NCBI GenBank assembly: GCA_035606915.1
Contig: DATNDU010000013.1
Span: 15,442 to 79,441 of the forward strand
DNA length: 64,000 bases
Reading direction: 5' to 3'
Origin: Roseiarcus sp035606915
GTDB lineage: Bacteria > Pseudomonadota > Alphaproteobacteria > Rhizobiales > Beijerinckiaceae
Shown here one piece after another: positions 42,809-51,751 of this stretch. The number at the start of each line of letters is the position of its first letter. Position 1 is the first letter of the stretch. A model generated the notes under the pieces. That model was not told the origin of the DNA and made no database searches. It worked only from the letters and a program-made list of their open reading frames with translations. The translations under genes were made by a program, and so were the position numbers.

Positions 42809-45490
42809 ATGCAGATGTCGCACTCGCTCTCGACGATCCTGACGCCGCATGGCGCGCTGGGCCTGGAAACCGGCGACGGCGCCCCCATGCTCGACGAGGC
42901 CGTCGCCGGCCGGATCGCGGCCGCTTTCGCGCGCGGGGCCGGGCATGGGCTGTTGCAACTCGGCCTCGTCGAAGCCGGCAAGCCGCTGCCGCCGGATCTC
43001 GCCTATTGGCGTGGCTTCGCGTTGCGGTTCGTCGTCGCCCGCTGTCGGACGGAGGGGGCGGGCGCGCCGGAAGACCCCGTCGAGCAAGACCTGGCCCGCC
43101 TCGTCGAGGAGGCGCCGCCGATGCGCGGCGGCGAATATCTCGACGCCGCCGCGCTCGCCGCGCTGTGGCGGGATCTGGGCCAGGCGTTCGAGGCCGAACT
43201 TGGCGAAAGCGGCGTCGGCCTCGACGCCTTCCTGGCGGCGCGCGACAGCCGCTGGCGGCATGTCGGGCGGGTGCATTTCAACCTCGCCGAGAACCGCAAG
43301 GACGCCGAGCGCCCGTTCGCGTTTCTGGCCACCTATGTCCCCGGCATCGCCGCCCACGGCGCGCTGCGACACGCCCCGCTCGGCGCGGCGCTGCGCGAAT
43401 ACGCCGGCGCCGGCGCCAAGGCCGAATTGCTCAAACTGCTGGAGCCGGTGAGCCGGGCGAGCCAAGCCTGCGACTGGCTCAACGAGATCGTCGCCTCCGG
43501 CGAGATCTTTCACCCGCTGCGCTGGACGCCCGCCGAAGCGATGCGTCTGCTTAACGACGCCGCGGCGCTGGAGGAGGCTGGCCTTGTCGTGCGCATGCCG
43601 GCCGGCTGGCCGGGCGCGCGCCCGAGCCGCCCCATGGTCGAGGCGAAGGTCGGGACCAACGCGCCCTCGCTCGTCGGCGCCGCGCAATTGCTCGATTTCG
43701 AGGTGGCGGTGACGCTCGGCGGCGAGGCGCTGACGCCTGACGAGATCGCGCGCCTGCTCGCCGCCACCGATGGGCTGGCGATGCTGCGCGGCCAGTGGGT
43801 CGAGGTCGATGCGGAGAAGATCAAGTCGGCGCTCGACCGCTACGCCGAGATCGAGCGCGTGGCGCGCACCGAGGGCGTCTCCTTCGGCCAGGCGATGCGC
43901 CTCCTCGCCGGCGCAGATATCGGCGCTGGCGAGGCCGGGCCGGCCGCCGCCTGGGCGCAAGTGAAGGCCGGCGAATGGTTCGCCGAGACGCTGGCGGCGC
44001 TGCGCCGCCCCGAAGCGCTCGACGCCGCGCTGCCAGGCGAGGCGCTAAAGGCGAGTTTGCGCCCCTATCAGCAGATCGGCGTGCGCTGGCTCGGGCTGCT
44101 CGTCCGGCTCGGGCTTGGCGCCTGTTTGGCCGACGACATGGGGCTCGGCAAGACGCTCCAGGTGCTGGCGCTGGCGCTGACCTTCAAACCGGAGCCGGAC
44201 AAGCGCCCGAGCCTCATCGTCGCCCCGGCTTCGTTGCTCGCCAACTGGGCGGCGGAAACCGAGCGCTTCGCGCCGTCGCTGAAGGTGTTTGTCGCCCATC
44301 CCGCCTTCGCCGCGCCGGCAACGTTGAAGACGCCCGAGGCGGCGTTGGCGAGCGCCGATCTCGTCGTCGTCAGCTACGCGACGTTGCTGCGGCTCGACTG
44401 GATAGCCAAGACACGTTGGCGGCTGGTGGTGCTCGACGAGGCGCAGGCGATCAAGAACGCCGGCGCCAAACAAACCCGCGCCGTCAAGACGCTGTCGGCT
44501 GAGGCGCGCGTCGCGCTGACCGGCACGCCGGTGGAGAACAACCTCGCCGATCTCTGGTCGATCTTCGACTTCCTCAACCCCGGCCTGCTCGGGGCGCCGA
44601 AAGCTTTCCAGAGTTTCGTCAAGCGGCTCGCCGGGCAGACGCCGCCGTCCTATGCGCCGCTAAAGAAACTCATCGCGCCCTATATCTTGCGGCGCATGAA
44701 AACCGACCGCAGCGTGATCGCCGACCTGCCCGACAAGACGGAAGTGAAGGCCTATTGCGGCCTCAGCCGTAAGCAGGCGGCGCTCTACCAGGGCACGGTC
44801 GATGAATTCGAGCGCCGTCTGAAACAGAGCGAGGGCGGCATCGAGCGCCGTGGCCTGGTGCTGTCGACACTGATGCGGTTGAAACAGATCTGCAACCACG
44901 CCGCCCACGGCATGGGCGGCGCCTGGGAGGCGGAGGGCAGCGGCAAGTTCGCGCGGCTCAGCGAGATCGCCGCCACCGTCGCCAGCCGTCAGGAAAAGCT
45001 CATCGTCTTCACCCAATTCGCCGAGATCATCGCCCCGCTCGAAGCCGAACTCGGCCGCGTCTTCGGCCGTCCCGGGCTGGCGCTCAGCGGCGCGACGGCG
45101 GTCGCCAAGCGCAAGGCTTTGGTGAAGACCTTCCAGGAGGACGAGCGGGCCCCATTCTTTGTGCTGTCGCTGAAGGCCGGCGGCTCGGGGCTGACGCTGA
45201 CGGCGGCCAGCCACGTCGTGCATTTCGACCGCTGGTGGAACCCGGCGGTGGAGAACCAGGCGACCGACCGCGCCTTCCGCATTGGCCAGAAGCGCAACGT
45301 GCTGGTGCACAAATTCATTTGCCGTGGCACAATAGAGGAGCGAATCGACGCGCTGATCGAATCGAAGCGACAACTGGCCGCGGATCTGTTGAGCGCCGGC
45401 GGCGAGATCAATCTGACCGAACTCGCCGACCGCGACTTGCTCAACCTCGTTCGGCTCGACCTCGACGCGACGACCAAGGAGGCGTCATGA
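42809..45490 (+). CDS. SNF2-family DEAD/DEAH-box ATPase
   Basis: An 893-residue Swi2/Snf2 ATPase. The N-terminal ~420 residues hold a bacterial SNF2-associated region. The ATPase core has Walker A DDMGLGKTLQ (from residue 442), DEAQ box VVLDEAQAIKN (D543), motif III ALTGTPVENNLADLW, and helicase C with LSLKAGGSGLTLTAASHVVH and DRAFRIGQKRNV. Such enzymes move along duplex DNA and remodel protein-DNA complexes. The start is ATG 42809 (or ATG 42815). The stop overlaps the SWIM-protein ATG. It is divergent from paaB, with about 200 bp between. The bacterial role is probably in transcription recycling or DNA repair; this one is uncharacterised. Confidence 0.92.
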   Translation: MQMSHSLSTILTPHGALGLETGDGAPMLDEAVAGRIAAAFARGAGHGLLQLGLVEAGKPLPPDLAYWRGFALRFVVARCRTEGAGAPEDPVEQDLARLVEEAPPMRGGEYLDAAALAALWRDLGQAFEAELGESGVGLDAFLAARDSRWRHVGRVHFNLAENRKDAERPFAFLATYVPGIAAHGALRHAPLGAALREYAGAGAKAELLKLLEPVSRASQACDWLNEIVASGEIFHPLRWTPAEAMRLLNDAAALEEAGLVVRMPAGWPGARPSRPMVEAKVGTNAPSLVGAAQLLDFEVAVTLGGEALTPDEIARLLAATDGLAMLRGQWVEVDAEKIKSALDRYAEIERVARTEGVSFGQAMRLLAGADIGAGEAGPAAAWAQVKAGEWFAETLAALRRPEALDAALPGEALKASLRPYQQIGVRWLGLLVRLGLGACLADDMGLGKTLQVLALALTFKPEPDKRPSLIVAPASLLANWAAETERFAPSLKVFVAHPAFAAPATLKTPEAALASADLVVVSYATLLRLDWIAKTRWRLVVLDEAQAIKNAGAKQTRAVKTLSAEARVALTGTPVENNLADLWSIFDFLNPGLLGAPKAFQSFVKRLAGQTPPSYAPLKKLIAPYILRRMKTDRSVIADLPDKTEVKAYCGLSRKQAALYQGTVDEFERRLKQSEGGIERRGLVLSTLMRLKQICNHAAHGMGGAWEAEGSGKFARLSEIAATVASRQEKLIVFTQFAEIIAPLEAELGRVFGRPGLALSGATAVAKRKALVKTFQEDERAPFFVLSLKAGGSGLTLTAASHVVHFDRWWNPAVENQATDRAFRIGQKRNVLVHKFICRGTIEERIDALIESKRQLAADLLSAGGEINLTELADRDLLNLVRLDLDATTKEAS

Positions 45491-46623
45491 GCTTCTGGGC
45501 ATATCGAGACTACGTCTCCGTCGCGCAGCGCCGCGCCGAGGCGGCTCGGGAGGTTCAAAGGCTGAAGAAGCAGGGCCGCGTCATCTCCCCGGTCGTCATC
45601 GATGGGCGCAAAATCGCCACGCGCTTCTGGGGCAAGTCGTGGTGCGAGAACCTCGAACGCTATTCCGATTTCGCCAATCGCCTGCCGCGCGGGCGCACCT
45701 ATGTCAACAATGGCTCCGTCGTTGATTTGCAGGTCTCGCGCGGCAAGGTCGAGGCCTTGGTGAGCGGCTCGGAAATCTACAAGGTCAAGGTTGAGATCGC
45801 CGTCGCCGCGCCGTCGCGCTGGAAGGCGATCTGCGCCGATTGCGCCGGCTCGGTCGGCTCCATCGTCGAACTGCTGCAAGGCAAGCTGTCCGCCCATGTG
45901 ATGAGCCGCGTCTGTCGCGCCGCCGACGGGCTGTTTCCCGCGCCGGGCGAGATCAAGATGTCCTGCTCCTGCCCGGATTGGGCGGATATGTGCAAACATG
46001 TCGCGGCGACGTTGTACGGTGTCGGCGCGCGGCTCGATGTCGACCCGGATGTGCTGTTCGCCTTGCGCGGCGTCGAGCGCGGCGAACTGGTCTCAACGGG
46101 AGCAGATCTGTCGATCACGCAGGCCGCCGCTGCCAGCGAGCGGGTGCTCGCCGAGGACGATCTCGCGGCTTTGTTCGGCGTCGAGATCGAGGCGTCGAAA
46201 GCGCTGCCGCTCAAGACGGCGCTGACGGGCAAGAGTGCGGCGGCGCCGGTCGTCAAAGCGAAGTCCGTCGCAGCCAAAGCGCCGGCGAGGCAGACGCCGC
46301 TCGGTCGGCCGACGCGGCAGGCGGAGACTGCCCGAGTTCGCGGGACCGCTCCGGCCGCGTTTGCCAAGCTCGAGGCGAGCCTTGCCATCGCCACGCCGGC
46401 GAAGCCCGTCGTCGCAGAAAAGAGCGCCCGATCGGGCCGACCCGCGAAGAAACCCGTCACAGCGGATCGGGCGCAAGCGAAGATCGCAGCGATTGTAAAA
46501 ACCGAAAAAAGCGCCGCCGCGCCCCAGCCACGACCGGCTGCTGTGAAGCCCAAGAGCGTGGCGAAGAAGCCCAAGAGCGTGGCGAAATCCGCGCCAGCGT
46601 CAAAAAGCCGGGCAAGGCGATAA
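45487..46623 (+). CDS. SWIM zinc-finger protein with basic histone-H1-like tail
   Basis: A 378-residue protein. The SWIM finger is C160-S-C162-PDWADM-C169-K-H171, preceded by an alpha/beta region (residues 1-150). From about residue 245 on it is an Ala/Lys/Pro/Arg-rich low-complexity tail resembling histone H1 or AlgP, with the seven-residue unit KPKSVAK repeated in tandem near the end. The ATG at 45487 overlaps the SNF2 stop (ATGA), so both are made together and probably form a complex. SWIM domains bind DNA or protein; the tail should bind DNA without sequence preference. Confidence 0.88.
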   Translation: MSFWAYRDYVSVAQRRAEAAREVQRLKKQGRVISPVVIDGRKIATRFWGKSWCENLERYSDFANRLPRGRTYVNNGSVVDLQVSRGKVEALVSGSEIYKVKVEIAVAAPSRWKAICADCAGSVGSIVELLQGKLSAHVMSRVCRAADGLFPAPGEIKMSCSCPDWADMCKHVAATLYGVGARLDVDPDVLFALRGVERGELVSTGADLSITQAAAASERVLAEDDLAALFGVEIEASKALPLKTALTGKSAAAPVVKAKSVAAKAPARQTPLGRPTRQAETARVRGTAPAAFAKLEASLAIATPAKPVVAEKSARSGRPAKKPVTADRAQAKIAAIVKTEKSAAAPQPRPAAVKPKSVAKKPKSVAKSAPASKSRARR

Positions 46624-46738
46624 GGAGAGTTTCCGCGTGATCGTTGGCCTGGAGCAAGATCCGATCAGATAGAATCGGCGCCGTCGTCATGGGCCGAGCG
46701 CGTAACTGCCAAGGCGGGGGTCTGGAATTGCGTTCTCC

Positions 46739-46879
46739 GTCATGGCCGGGCTTGTCCCGGCCATCTACGCGGCGGGGCCGGGAAATGCCGGAGACTGCGT
46801 AAATTCCAACGGTTGTGCAAGGGGTTAAGCGACTCTGCAACCGAACGGCGTGGATGGCCGGGACAAGCCCGGCCACGAC
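46739..46879. repeat. MITE-like inverted-repeat element, copy B
   Basis: The arms at 46739-46768 and 46850-46879 are inverted copies sharing the core CCGGGCTTGTCCCGG. Arm length (30 bp) and spacing (81 bp) closely match copy A at 15571-15709 (79 bp), but the spacer sequences differ. The same arm-spacer geometry in two places suggests a mobilised unit and not chance hairpins. Confidence 0.8.
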
Positions 46880-47116
46880 GGGCGCCGGCGCCCGAGTCCC
46901 CCAGCTTGGCAGTTACCCAAGCGCAGCGAAGGCATTCATCTCGCCGAGATCGCAGGCTAATCGGAGGGCGCGACTCAATGGAGGCATAGATGGCTTCGCT
47001 TCGCTCGCGATGCTGGGTGGACGGCCCCCCCACGGCAAACGGCATTCCCAAAGCGCACGGCGTTGATCCCTTTCGTGTCCAAGGGAGTCGTAAACTCCGG
47101 AAACGAATAGAATCAA

Positions 47117-47153
47117 TGTCGCGCGCCTCTTCAAGCAGAAGAGGCGCGCGACA
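47117..47153. terminator. Strong 16-bp perfect hairpin, possible terminator of the PQQ dehydrogenase operon
   Basis: TGTCGCGCGCCTCTTC (47117-47132) and its exact reverse complement (47138-47153) flank a 5-nt loop. It lies 132 bp downstream of the cytochrome gene stop on the minus strand. On that strand it is followed by ATTGATTCTATTCG, which is AT-richer than its surroundings but is not a clean T-run. A Rho-independent terminator or RNA-stabilising hairpin is plausible. Confidence 0.5.
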
Positions 47154-47284
47154 GCCGTGGGCCAGGCCCGGCCATGATGGAGACTTTCTGGGCTCAATTT
47201 TAAGTTAGCGCCTGTGGAACTTGATCCGGGGGCGCTCATGACAGGTCACGGCGGCGTTTGGTCGCCAAGCGCACCGCCGCCGGG

Positions 47285-48553
47285 TCATTTGACTTTGCAG
47301 ACCCCCTTCGCGTTCTGCCCGTCCGGATGGCTCGACAACGGGCCGAGCTTGATGTTCGCAAACTCCGGATTCTCGGCAGCCGGGAACGGAGTGCTACCTG
47401 CCGGGTAGCAACTTGAGGCGAGCAGATACGCCATCACGTCGGCGGACTCGGACGGCGCAAGCGAAGCGGGCGAATTGCGCGGCATCAGATTGAACACAAT
47501 GTAGCGGATGATCGACAGCGTCCATTTATCGTTTTGCGCCGTCACCAGGAAGTCGTTGCCCGCCACCGACGGCGCCGCGACGCCCTGGAGGTTGGCGCCG
47601 TGGCAAGAGACGCATTTCGTGGCGTAGACCTGCGCGCCGGCGACGGCTTGCGCCCGCGTGTAGAGGGCGGGCAACGGCGCGCCGGCTGGCGGCGTGAGCG
47701 CCGCATGCGGCGATGGCTGCGGCGTCGCCGGCGCGGGAGGCGCCGGCGCGGCGGCCTTGGCCTCGCGGGTGCAGATCTCGCTCACCCGCGCCGCCGCCGC
47801 CGTGTGCAGCACGATCATGCCGCCTTGCACGACAAGCTCCGTCGTTCCGGGGCTTTCGGCCAGGGCATGCGCGCCCTCGCTGGCGGGCGTCGCCACCCAC
47901 GCCAGATAACCCCCATGCGCGCCATAAGATGGGGCGGATTTGGGCGCTGTGCAGGCGTCCTGCCGCGCCGCCCCGGCCGGCACGCCGAGCACCGTGTTGG
48001 CCAGCACGCCTTCCAGGCCGCCGAACACGCCGGTCTCGGTCGGACGGCCGCGCGCCACTTGCATGTAGGTGAGCGCCCGCGAGGCGGCGATCTGGAAGTC
48101 CATGAGTTCGCGCGTCTTCAGCGAATCGTGCAAATGCACGATAGCCGCGCGCGTAGTCGCCTCCACGCCGTGCAAGGGCTCAGCCCAAACTGGCGTCTCC
48201 TTGCGATCCAGCAGCAGGTCGATGTGGCCGAGGACGCCGGTCGCATCGCCCGGCGTGCCGGCATCGGCGACGTAGCCGCCGCCGTGCTCTCCGGTCAGCG
48301 CGTTGATCGCACGCTGGGCGGCGCGGTGATAGAGGTTTCGATCGGTGGCGTAGCTGGCGTCCGCTTGCACAAGCTCGGCGATCGCCGCCTTGAGGTCGGT
48401 GAGCGCGGAGACGGCCTGAGCGTGGTCATCTTGAGCGGCTTGCGCCGGCGCCGCCAGAGCGAACGCCGCGAACAAGCCAGCAACGAACGCCGGCCCGCGA
48501 AAGCGGGCCGGCACGGAACATTCGAACCGAAAGTTAAGCATGCTTGCCTTCAT
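47285..48553 (-). CDS. Exported cytochrome c with unrecognised N-terminal domain
   Basis: A 422-residue exported protein. The start MKASMLNFRFECSVP is followed by a hydrophobic signal segment (GPAFVAGLFAAFALAAPAQA). Residues ~40-270 form a helical region not recognised; a Pro/Ala linker follows (APAPPAPATPQPSPHAA). The C-terminal ~110 residues are a cytochrome c with the heme motif CVSCH and a Met ligand probably in NLMPRNSP. The ATG overlaps the stop of the PQQ dehydrogenase gene, so it is the likely electron acceptor of that enzyme in the periplasm. The added N-terminal domain is unusual for a cytochrome cL-type partner. Confidence 0.85.
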   Translation of the reverse strand: MKASMLNFRFECSVPARFRGPAFVAGLFAAFALAAPAQAAQDDHAQAVSALTDLKAAIAELVQADASYATDRNLYHRAAQRAINALTGEHGGGYVADAGTPGDATGVLGHIDLLLDRKETPVWAEPLHGVEATTRAAIVHLHDSLKTRELMDFQIAASRALTYMQVARGRPTETGVFGGLEGVLANTVLGVPAGAARQDACTAPKSAPSYGAHGGYLAWVATPASEGAHALAESPGTTELVVQGGMIVLHTAAAARVSEICTREAKAAAPAPPAPATPQPSPHAALTPPAGAPLPALYTRAQAVAGAQVYATKCVSCHGANLQGVAAPSVAGNDFLVTAQNDKWTLSIIRYIVFNLMPRNSPASLAPSESADVMAYLLASSCYPAGSTPFPAAENPEFANIKLGPLSSHPDGQNAKGVCKVK

Positions 48554-50208
48554 TTCACCGCGAAAGCGCTAATCATCGATTGCGGCGTGCCCGACGGCAG
48601 TTCCGGGATCGCCGCATTGCCGGCGGCGCCGGACGCGACGACGATATATTGCTTACCGTTCGCCTCATAGGACTCCGAGGGCGCCTGGATGAAGCCGCCG
48701 GTGTCGTAGCTCCACAGGATGTTGCCGGTCTTGGTGTCGAAGGCGTTCTCATTGCCGCCGAGATTGCCGGAGAACACCAGGCCGGAGGCCGTCACCAACG
48801 CGCCGCCATAGTTCGGCAGGTTGAAGTGGTGGCGCCAGTTGAACACGCCGGTCGAGACGTCGATGGCGTTCATCTGCCCAGTGCTGGGCCCAACCAGTTT
48901 CGGGAAACCGCCGCCGAGATAGAACTGACCGGCGATGTAGACGACATCCTTGGTCGCGGTCCAGAAGCCGCACTCGTTCTGGCTCGGGATATAGAACGCG
49001 TTGGTCGCAGGGTCGAAGGCGCCGCCCTGGTATTCGATGCCGCCCAGCGTATTCGGGCAGGCAATATTGCCTTCGATGCTTGGCGCCAGCTTCTGGTTTT
49101 TCTGGAAACTGGCCGCGGTGTGATCGACGACCTTGCCGGTTTCGGCGTCGAGGATCCAGAAATTGCCAGCCTTGTCGCCGGTAGCCACCAGGTTGCGGCT
49201 GGTTTTGTCGACTTTGCCCGTAAACAGCACCGGCTGCATCGGCGGATCCCAGTCGTGCGTGTCGTGCGGGATAAACTGATGGTACCACTTCATCTTCGGC
49301 TTGGCGCCGGAGATGTCGAGCGCCACCATCGAGTCGGAATAAAGGTTATCGCCCTTGCGCACCGAGCCGAGGAAATCCGGGCCGGGGTTGCCGAGGTTGA
49401 GGTACATCGTCTGCGATGCGGGGTCGATCGTCACCCCGCCCCAGGTCGAGGCGCCGCCGCGCTTCCAGCTATCGCCGCTCCAAGTGTCGTGGCCGGGCTC
49501 GCCCGGGCCAGGCACGGTTTCCCAGCGCCAGATGACGCTGCCGTCCTTCGGGTCGTAGGCGGTCATGTTGCCGTTGCCGCCCCAGTCGCCGTTGGAGACG
49601 CCGACGAACAGCATGTCCTTGTTGGTCTTGGCGTCATGATAGGGCACCGGCGCCATGGTGTAGAAGGCGTTGGCGGTGTCGTCGACCGTCACCTTGTCCC
49701 ATACTTTCTTGCCGGTCTCGGCGTTGAGCGCGATCAGGTGGCCGTCGAGCGTGCCGAGATAGACGTTGCCGTCGAGGAGCGCGATGCCGCGATTAGCGGC
49801 GAAGGAGATGACGTGCGGGTTGTCCTTGAATTCCCACTTCAGCTTGCCGGTCGCGGCGTCGAGCGCATAGACGTGGTCGTGCGCCGAGGTCACGTACATC
49901 GTGCCGTTATAGACTATCGGCGAGGTCTCCATCGGCCCGGCGTCGTCGATGGCGAACTTCCACGCCAGCTTCAGCTTGCCGACATTGTCGGGGGCGATCT
50001 GCGTCGCCGGCGTGTAATGGTTGCCCGAATAACTCTTGGCCGGCAAAATCCAATTCGCCGTGTCGTTGGCGGCGTTGGCGAATTCCTGCGGGGTCGGCGA
50101 GTTCTGCGCCTGCGCCTGGATCGGGCCCATTGCCAGGGCGGCGGCGAGGCCCATGACTGTTATTGTCAGAAGGCCCGTTCCGGCCTTCAGTTGCATGCGC
50201 GACTTCAT
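48550..50208 (-). CDS. PQQ-dependent alcohol dehydrogenase (soluble quinoprotein)
   Basis: A 552-residue eight-bladed propeller quinoprotein with a Sec signal (LLTITVMGLAAALAMGPIQA). W-motif repeats such as YALDAATGKLKWEF and IALNAETGKKVW are evident. The catalytic Asp is in HDTHDWDPP (D321). The position two residues on, Asp in lanthanide-dependent XoxF, is Pro323, so a calcium-type enzyme is more likely. The adjacent Cys-Cys pair of methanol dehydrogenase is absent, and there is no C-terminal heme domain. It oxidises an alcohol or related substrate in the periplasm and hands electrons to the cytochrome encoded next. GGAGGAAAT precedes the ATG at 50208. Confidence 0.9.
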   Translation of the reverse strand: MKSRMQLKAGTGLLTITVMGLAAALAMGPIQAQAQNSPTPQEFANAANDTANWILPAKSYSGNHYTPATQIAPDNVGKLKLAWKFAIDDAGPMETSPIVYNGTMYVTSAHDHVYALDAATGKLKWEFKDNPHVISFAANRGIALLDGNVYLGTLDGHLIALNAETGKKVWDKVTVDDTANAFYTMAPVPYHDAKTNKDMLFVGVSNGDWGGNGNMTAYDPKDGSVIWRWETVPGPGEPGHDTWSGDSWKRGGASTWGGVTIDPASQTMYLNLGNPGPDFLGSVRKGDNLYSDSMVALDISGAKPKMKWYHQFIPHDTHDWDPPMQPVLFTGKVDKTSRNLVATGDKAGNFWILDAETGKVVDHTAASFQKNQKLAPSIEGNIACPNTLGGIEYQGGAFDPATNAFYIPSQNECGFWTATKDVVYIAGQFYLGGGFPKLVGPSTGQMNAIDVSTGVFNWRHHFNLPNYGGALVTASGLVFSGNLGGNENAFDTKTGNILWSYDTGGFIQAPSESYEANGKQYIVVASGAAGNAAIPELPSGTPQSMISAFAVK

Positions 50209-50619
50209 GGCATTTCCTCCGACTGACTTTTTTGTCTTTGGGCTGCGCGCGGCAGTGAATTCTCGATGCGACCGCGCTTCGTCAGCATGCTATCTAACTG
50301 GCTTCCTAAAAGTCCAGCTTCGGTTGCCAATTTTTCCCGCTCGACCGCCGTCTCGTCTCGACGAAGATGCTATTTTTTGCTGCGGTCATAAGAAAAGACG
50401 GCGCTTTCCGGCAATGCCGCGGTGCGTTTCAAGTTTCCGTGAGTTGGCGTTCGGCGCGCCGGCGCCAGGCGACGCCGCTATTCGCAACACTATTACGGGG
50501 TGCTTTCGCGGCGGGGCGTCATGTTTGCGAAAGTTGCGGTCGCCGCTGTAAAAACGGCGGCGCCCGGGACGAGCCCGGGCGTGATGACAGCGCTGGGTCG
50601 GGCTGCCGCGCCCCGCCGC
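50209..50619. other. Non-coding interval upstream of the PQQ dehydrogenase gene
   Basis: 411 bp with no convincing gene. It should contain the promoter of the dehydrogenase-cytochrome operon (minus strand) and the region beyond the minE stop. A single arm of the dispersed repeat (GCGCCCGGGACGAGCCCGGG) lies at 50560-50588. No clear operator was seen. Confidence 0.6.
50560..50588. repeat. Solitary arm of the MITE-like repeat
   Basis: One right-hand arm with the core CCCGGGACGAGCCCGGGC followed by GTGATGAC, matching the right arms of copies A and B with a few changes. No partner arm is found within 200 bp, so it is a truncated or decayed copy. Confidence 0.6.
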
Positions 50620-50925
50620 TTACGCCGCCGAGATCAGTTCCTCGCCGCCTAGCGGCCGGCGCTTGCCGTCGCCGACGATCTTCTCGCGCGGGATTTCGAT
50701 ATCGATCTCCAAGATCGACACCGCCGCGTCGCCGTCCAGCTTGACCATCACCTTGGCCGGGTCGATCTCGACATGGCGCAGGATGGTGGCGATGAGATCG
50801 TCGCGCAGCCGGGTCAGCAGGTCTTCCGGCCCGAGTCGCACGCGCTCGTGGGCGAGCAGGATCTGTAAGCGCTCGCGCGCCACCGGCGCGCTGCCGCGCG
50901 CCTGGAACATTTTCAGCAGGTTCAT
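50620..50925 (-). CDS. minE: Cell division topological specificity factor MinE
   Basis: A 101-residue MinE. The N-terminal MinD-activating helix reads APVARERLQILLAHERV, and the C-terminal dimer domain has VEIDPAKVMVKLDGD and LEIDIEIP. MinE stimulates MinD ATPase and drives pole-to-pole oscillation that keeps MinC away from mid-cell. The ATG at 50925 follows GGAGGGCGGC and overlaps the minD stop. It is the last gene of minCDE. Confidence 0.95.
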   Translation of the reverse strand: MNLLKMFQARGSAPVARERLQILLAHERVRLGPEDLLTRLRDDLIATILRHVEIDPAKVMVKLDGDAAVSILEIDIEIPREKIVGDGKRRPLGGEELISAA

Positions 50926-51737
50926 GCCGCCCTCCGGCCGAACAGGCGGCTGAAGAACGGCCGCTTCTCCGAGGGCAGCACCAACGGCACCGGCTCGCCG
51001 GCCAGCCGCCGCGCGGCGTCCCGGTAAGCCTTGGCCGCGACGCCGGCCCCGGCGTTCATGGTGATCGGCGCGCCGACGTTGGAAGCGCGCAGGATCTCCT
51101 CGCTCTCGGGAATGATGCCGACGAGCGGGATCGAGAGGATCTCCAGCACGTCGGCGACGCTCAGCATCTCGCCGCGCGCCGAGCGGTTGGGATCGTAACG
51201 GGTCAGCAGGAGATGCTTGTCGATGCGCTGGCCGCCCTCGGCGCGCCGCGTGCGCGAATCGAGCAGGCCGATGATGCGGTCGGAATCGCGCACCGAGGAG
51301 ACCTCGGGGTTGGCGACGACGACGGCGGTGTCGGCGAAGCGCATCGCCAGCAACGCGCCGCGCTCGATGCCGGCGGGGCTGTCGCAAACCACCCAATCGA
51401 AACTCGCCTTCAATTCGCCGATGACGCGCTCGACGCCGTCGTCGGTCAAAGCGTCTTTGTCGCGGGTCTGCGAGGCGGCGAGCAGAAACAGCGTCTCGAC
51501 GCGCTTGTCGCGGATCAGCGCCTGGCTCAGCTTGGCGTCGCCCTGCGCGACATTGATGAAATCGTAGACGACGCGCCGCTCGGCGCCGAGCACGAGATCG
51601 AGATTGCGCAGCCCGACGTCGAAATCGACGACGCAGACGCGCTTGCCGGCCTCGGCCAGCGCGGCGCCGATGGCGGCCGTCGACGTCGTCTTGCCGACGC
51701 CTCCCTTGCCCGAGGTGACGACGATGACGTTGCCCAT
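50922..51737 (-). CDS. minD: Septum site-determining ATPase MinD
   Basis: A 271-residue MinD. The deviant Walker A is TSGKGGVGKTTSTAAIG, with DFDVGLRNLDLVLGAERRVVYD later, and the C-terminal membrane-targeting helix is near SEKRPFFSRLFGRR. MinD binds the membrane and recruits MinC and MinE. The ATG at 51737 gives the canonical MGNVIVVTSG start. It is followed by minE with a 4-bp overlap and preceded by minC, with 14 bp between. Confidence 0.95.
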   Translation of the reverse strand: MGNVIVVTSGKGGVGKTTSTAAIGAALAEAGKRVCVVDFDVGLRNLDLVLGAERRVVYDFINVAQGDAKLSQALIRDKRVETLFLLAASQTRDKDALTDDGVERVIGELKASFDWVVCDSPAGIERGALLAMRFADTAVVVANPEVSSVRDSDRIIGLLDSRTRRAEGGQRIDKHLLLTRYDPNRSARGEMLSVADVLEILSIPLVGIIPESEEILRASNVGAPITMNAGAGVAAKAYRDAARRLAGEPVPLVLPSEKRPFFSRLFGRRAA

Positions 51738-51751
51738 AGCGCGGTTTCCCC

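Larger units (their letters stand above)
46624..47284. other. Non-coding interval with repeats
   Basis: 661 bp between the SWIM-protein gene and the 3' end of the cytochrome gene. No convincing gene is seen; short frames here translate repeat arms. It contains a MITE-like inverted repeat (46739-46879), a 16-bp perfect hairpin (47117-47153), and a CCAGGCCCGGCCATGATGG stretch at 47162-47180 that looks like a degraded repeat arm. Confidence 0.7.

Noticed and set aside
48544..50226. 560-residue plus-strand frame opposite the PQQ dehydrogenase gene
   Set aside because: No domain, no ribosome site, and full overlap with a strongly supported gene.
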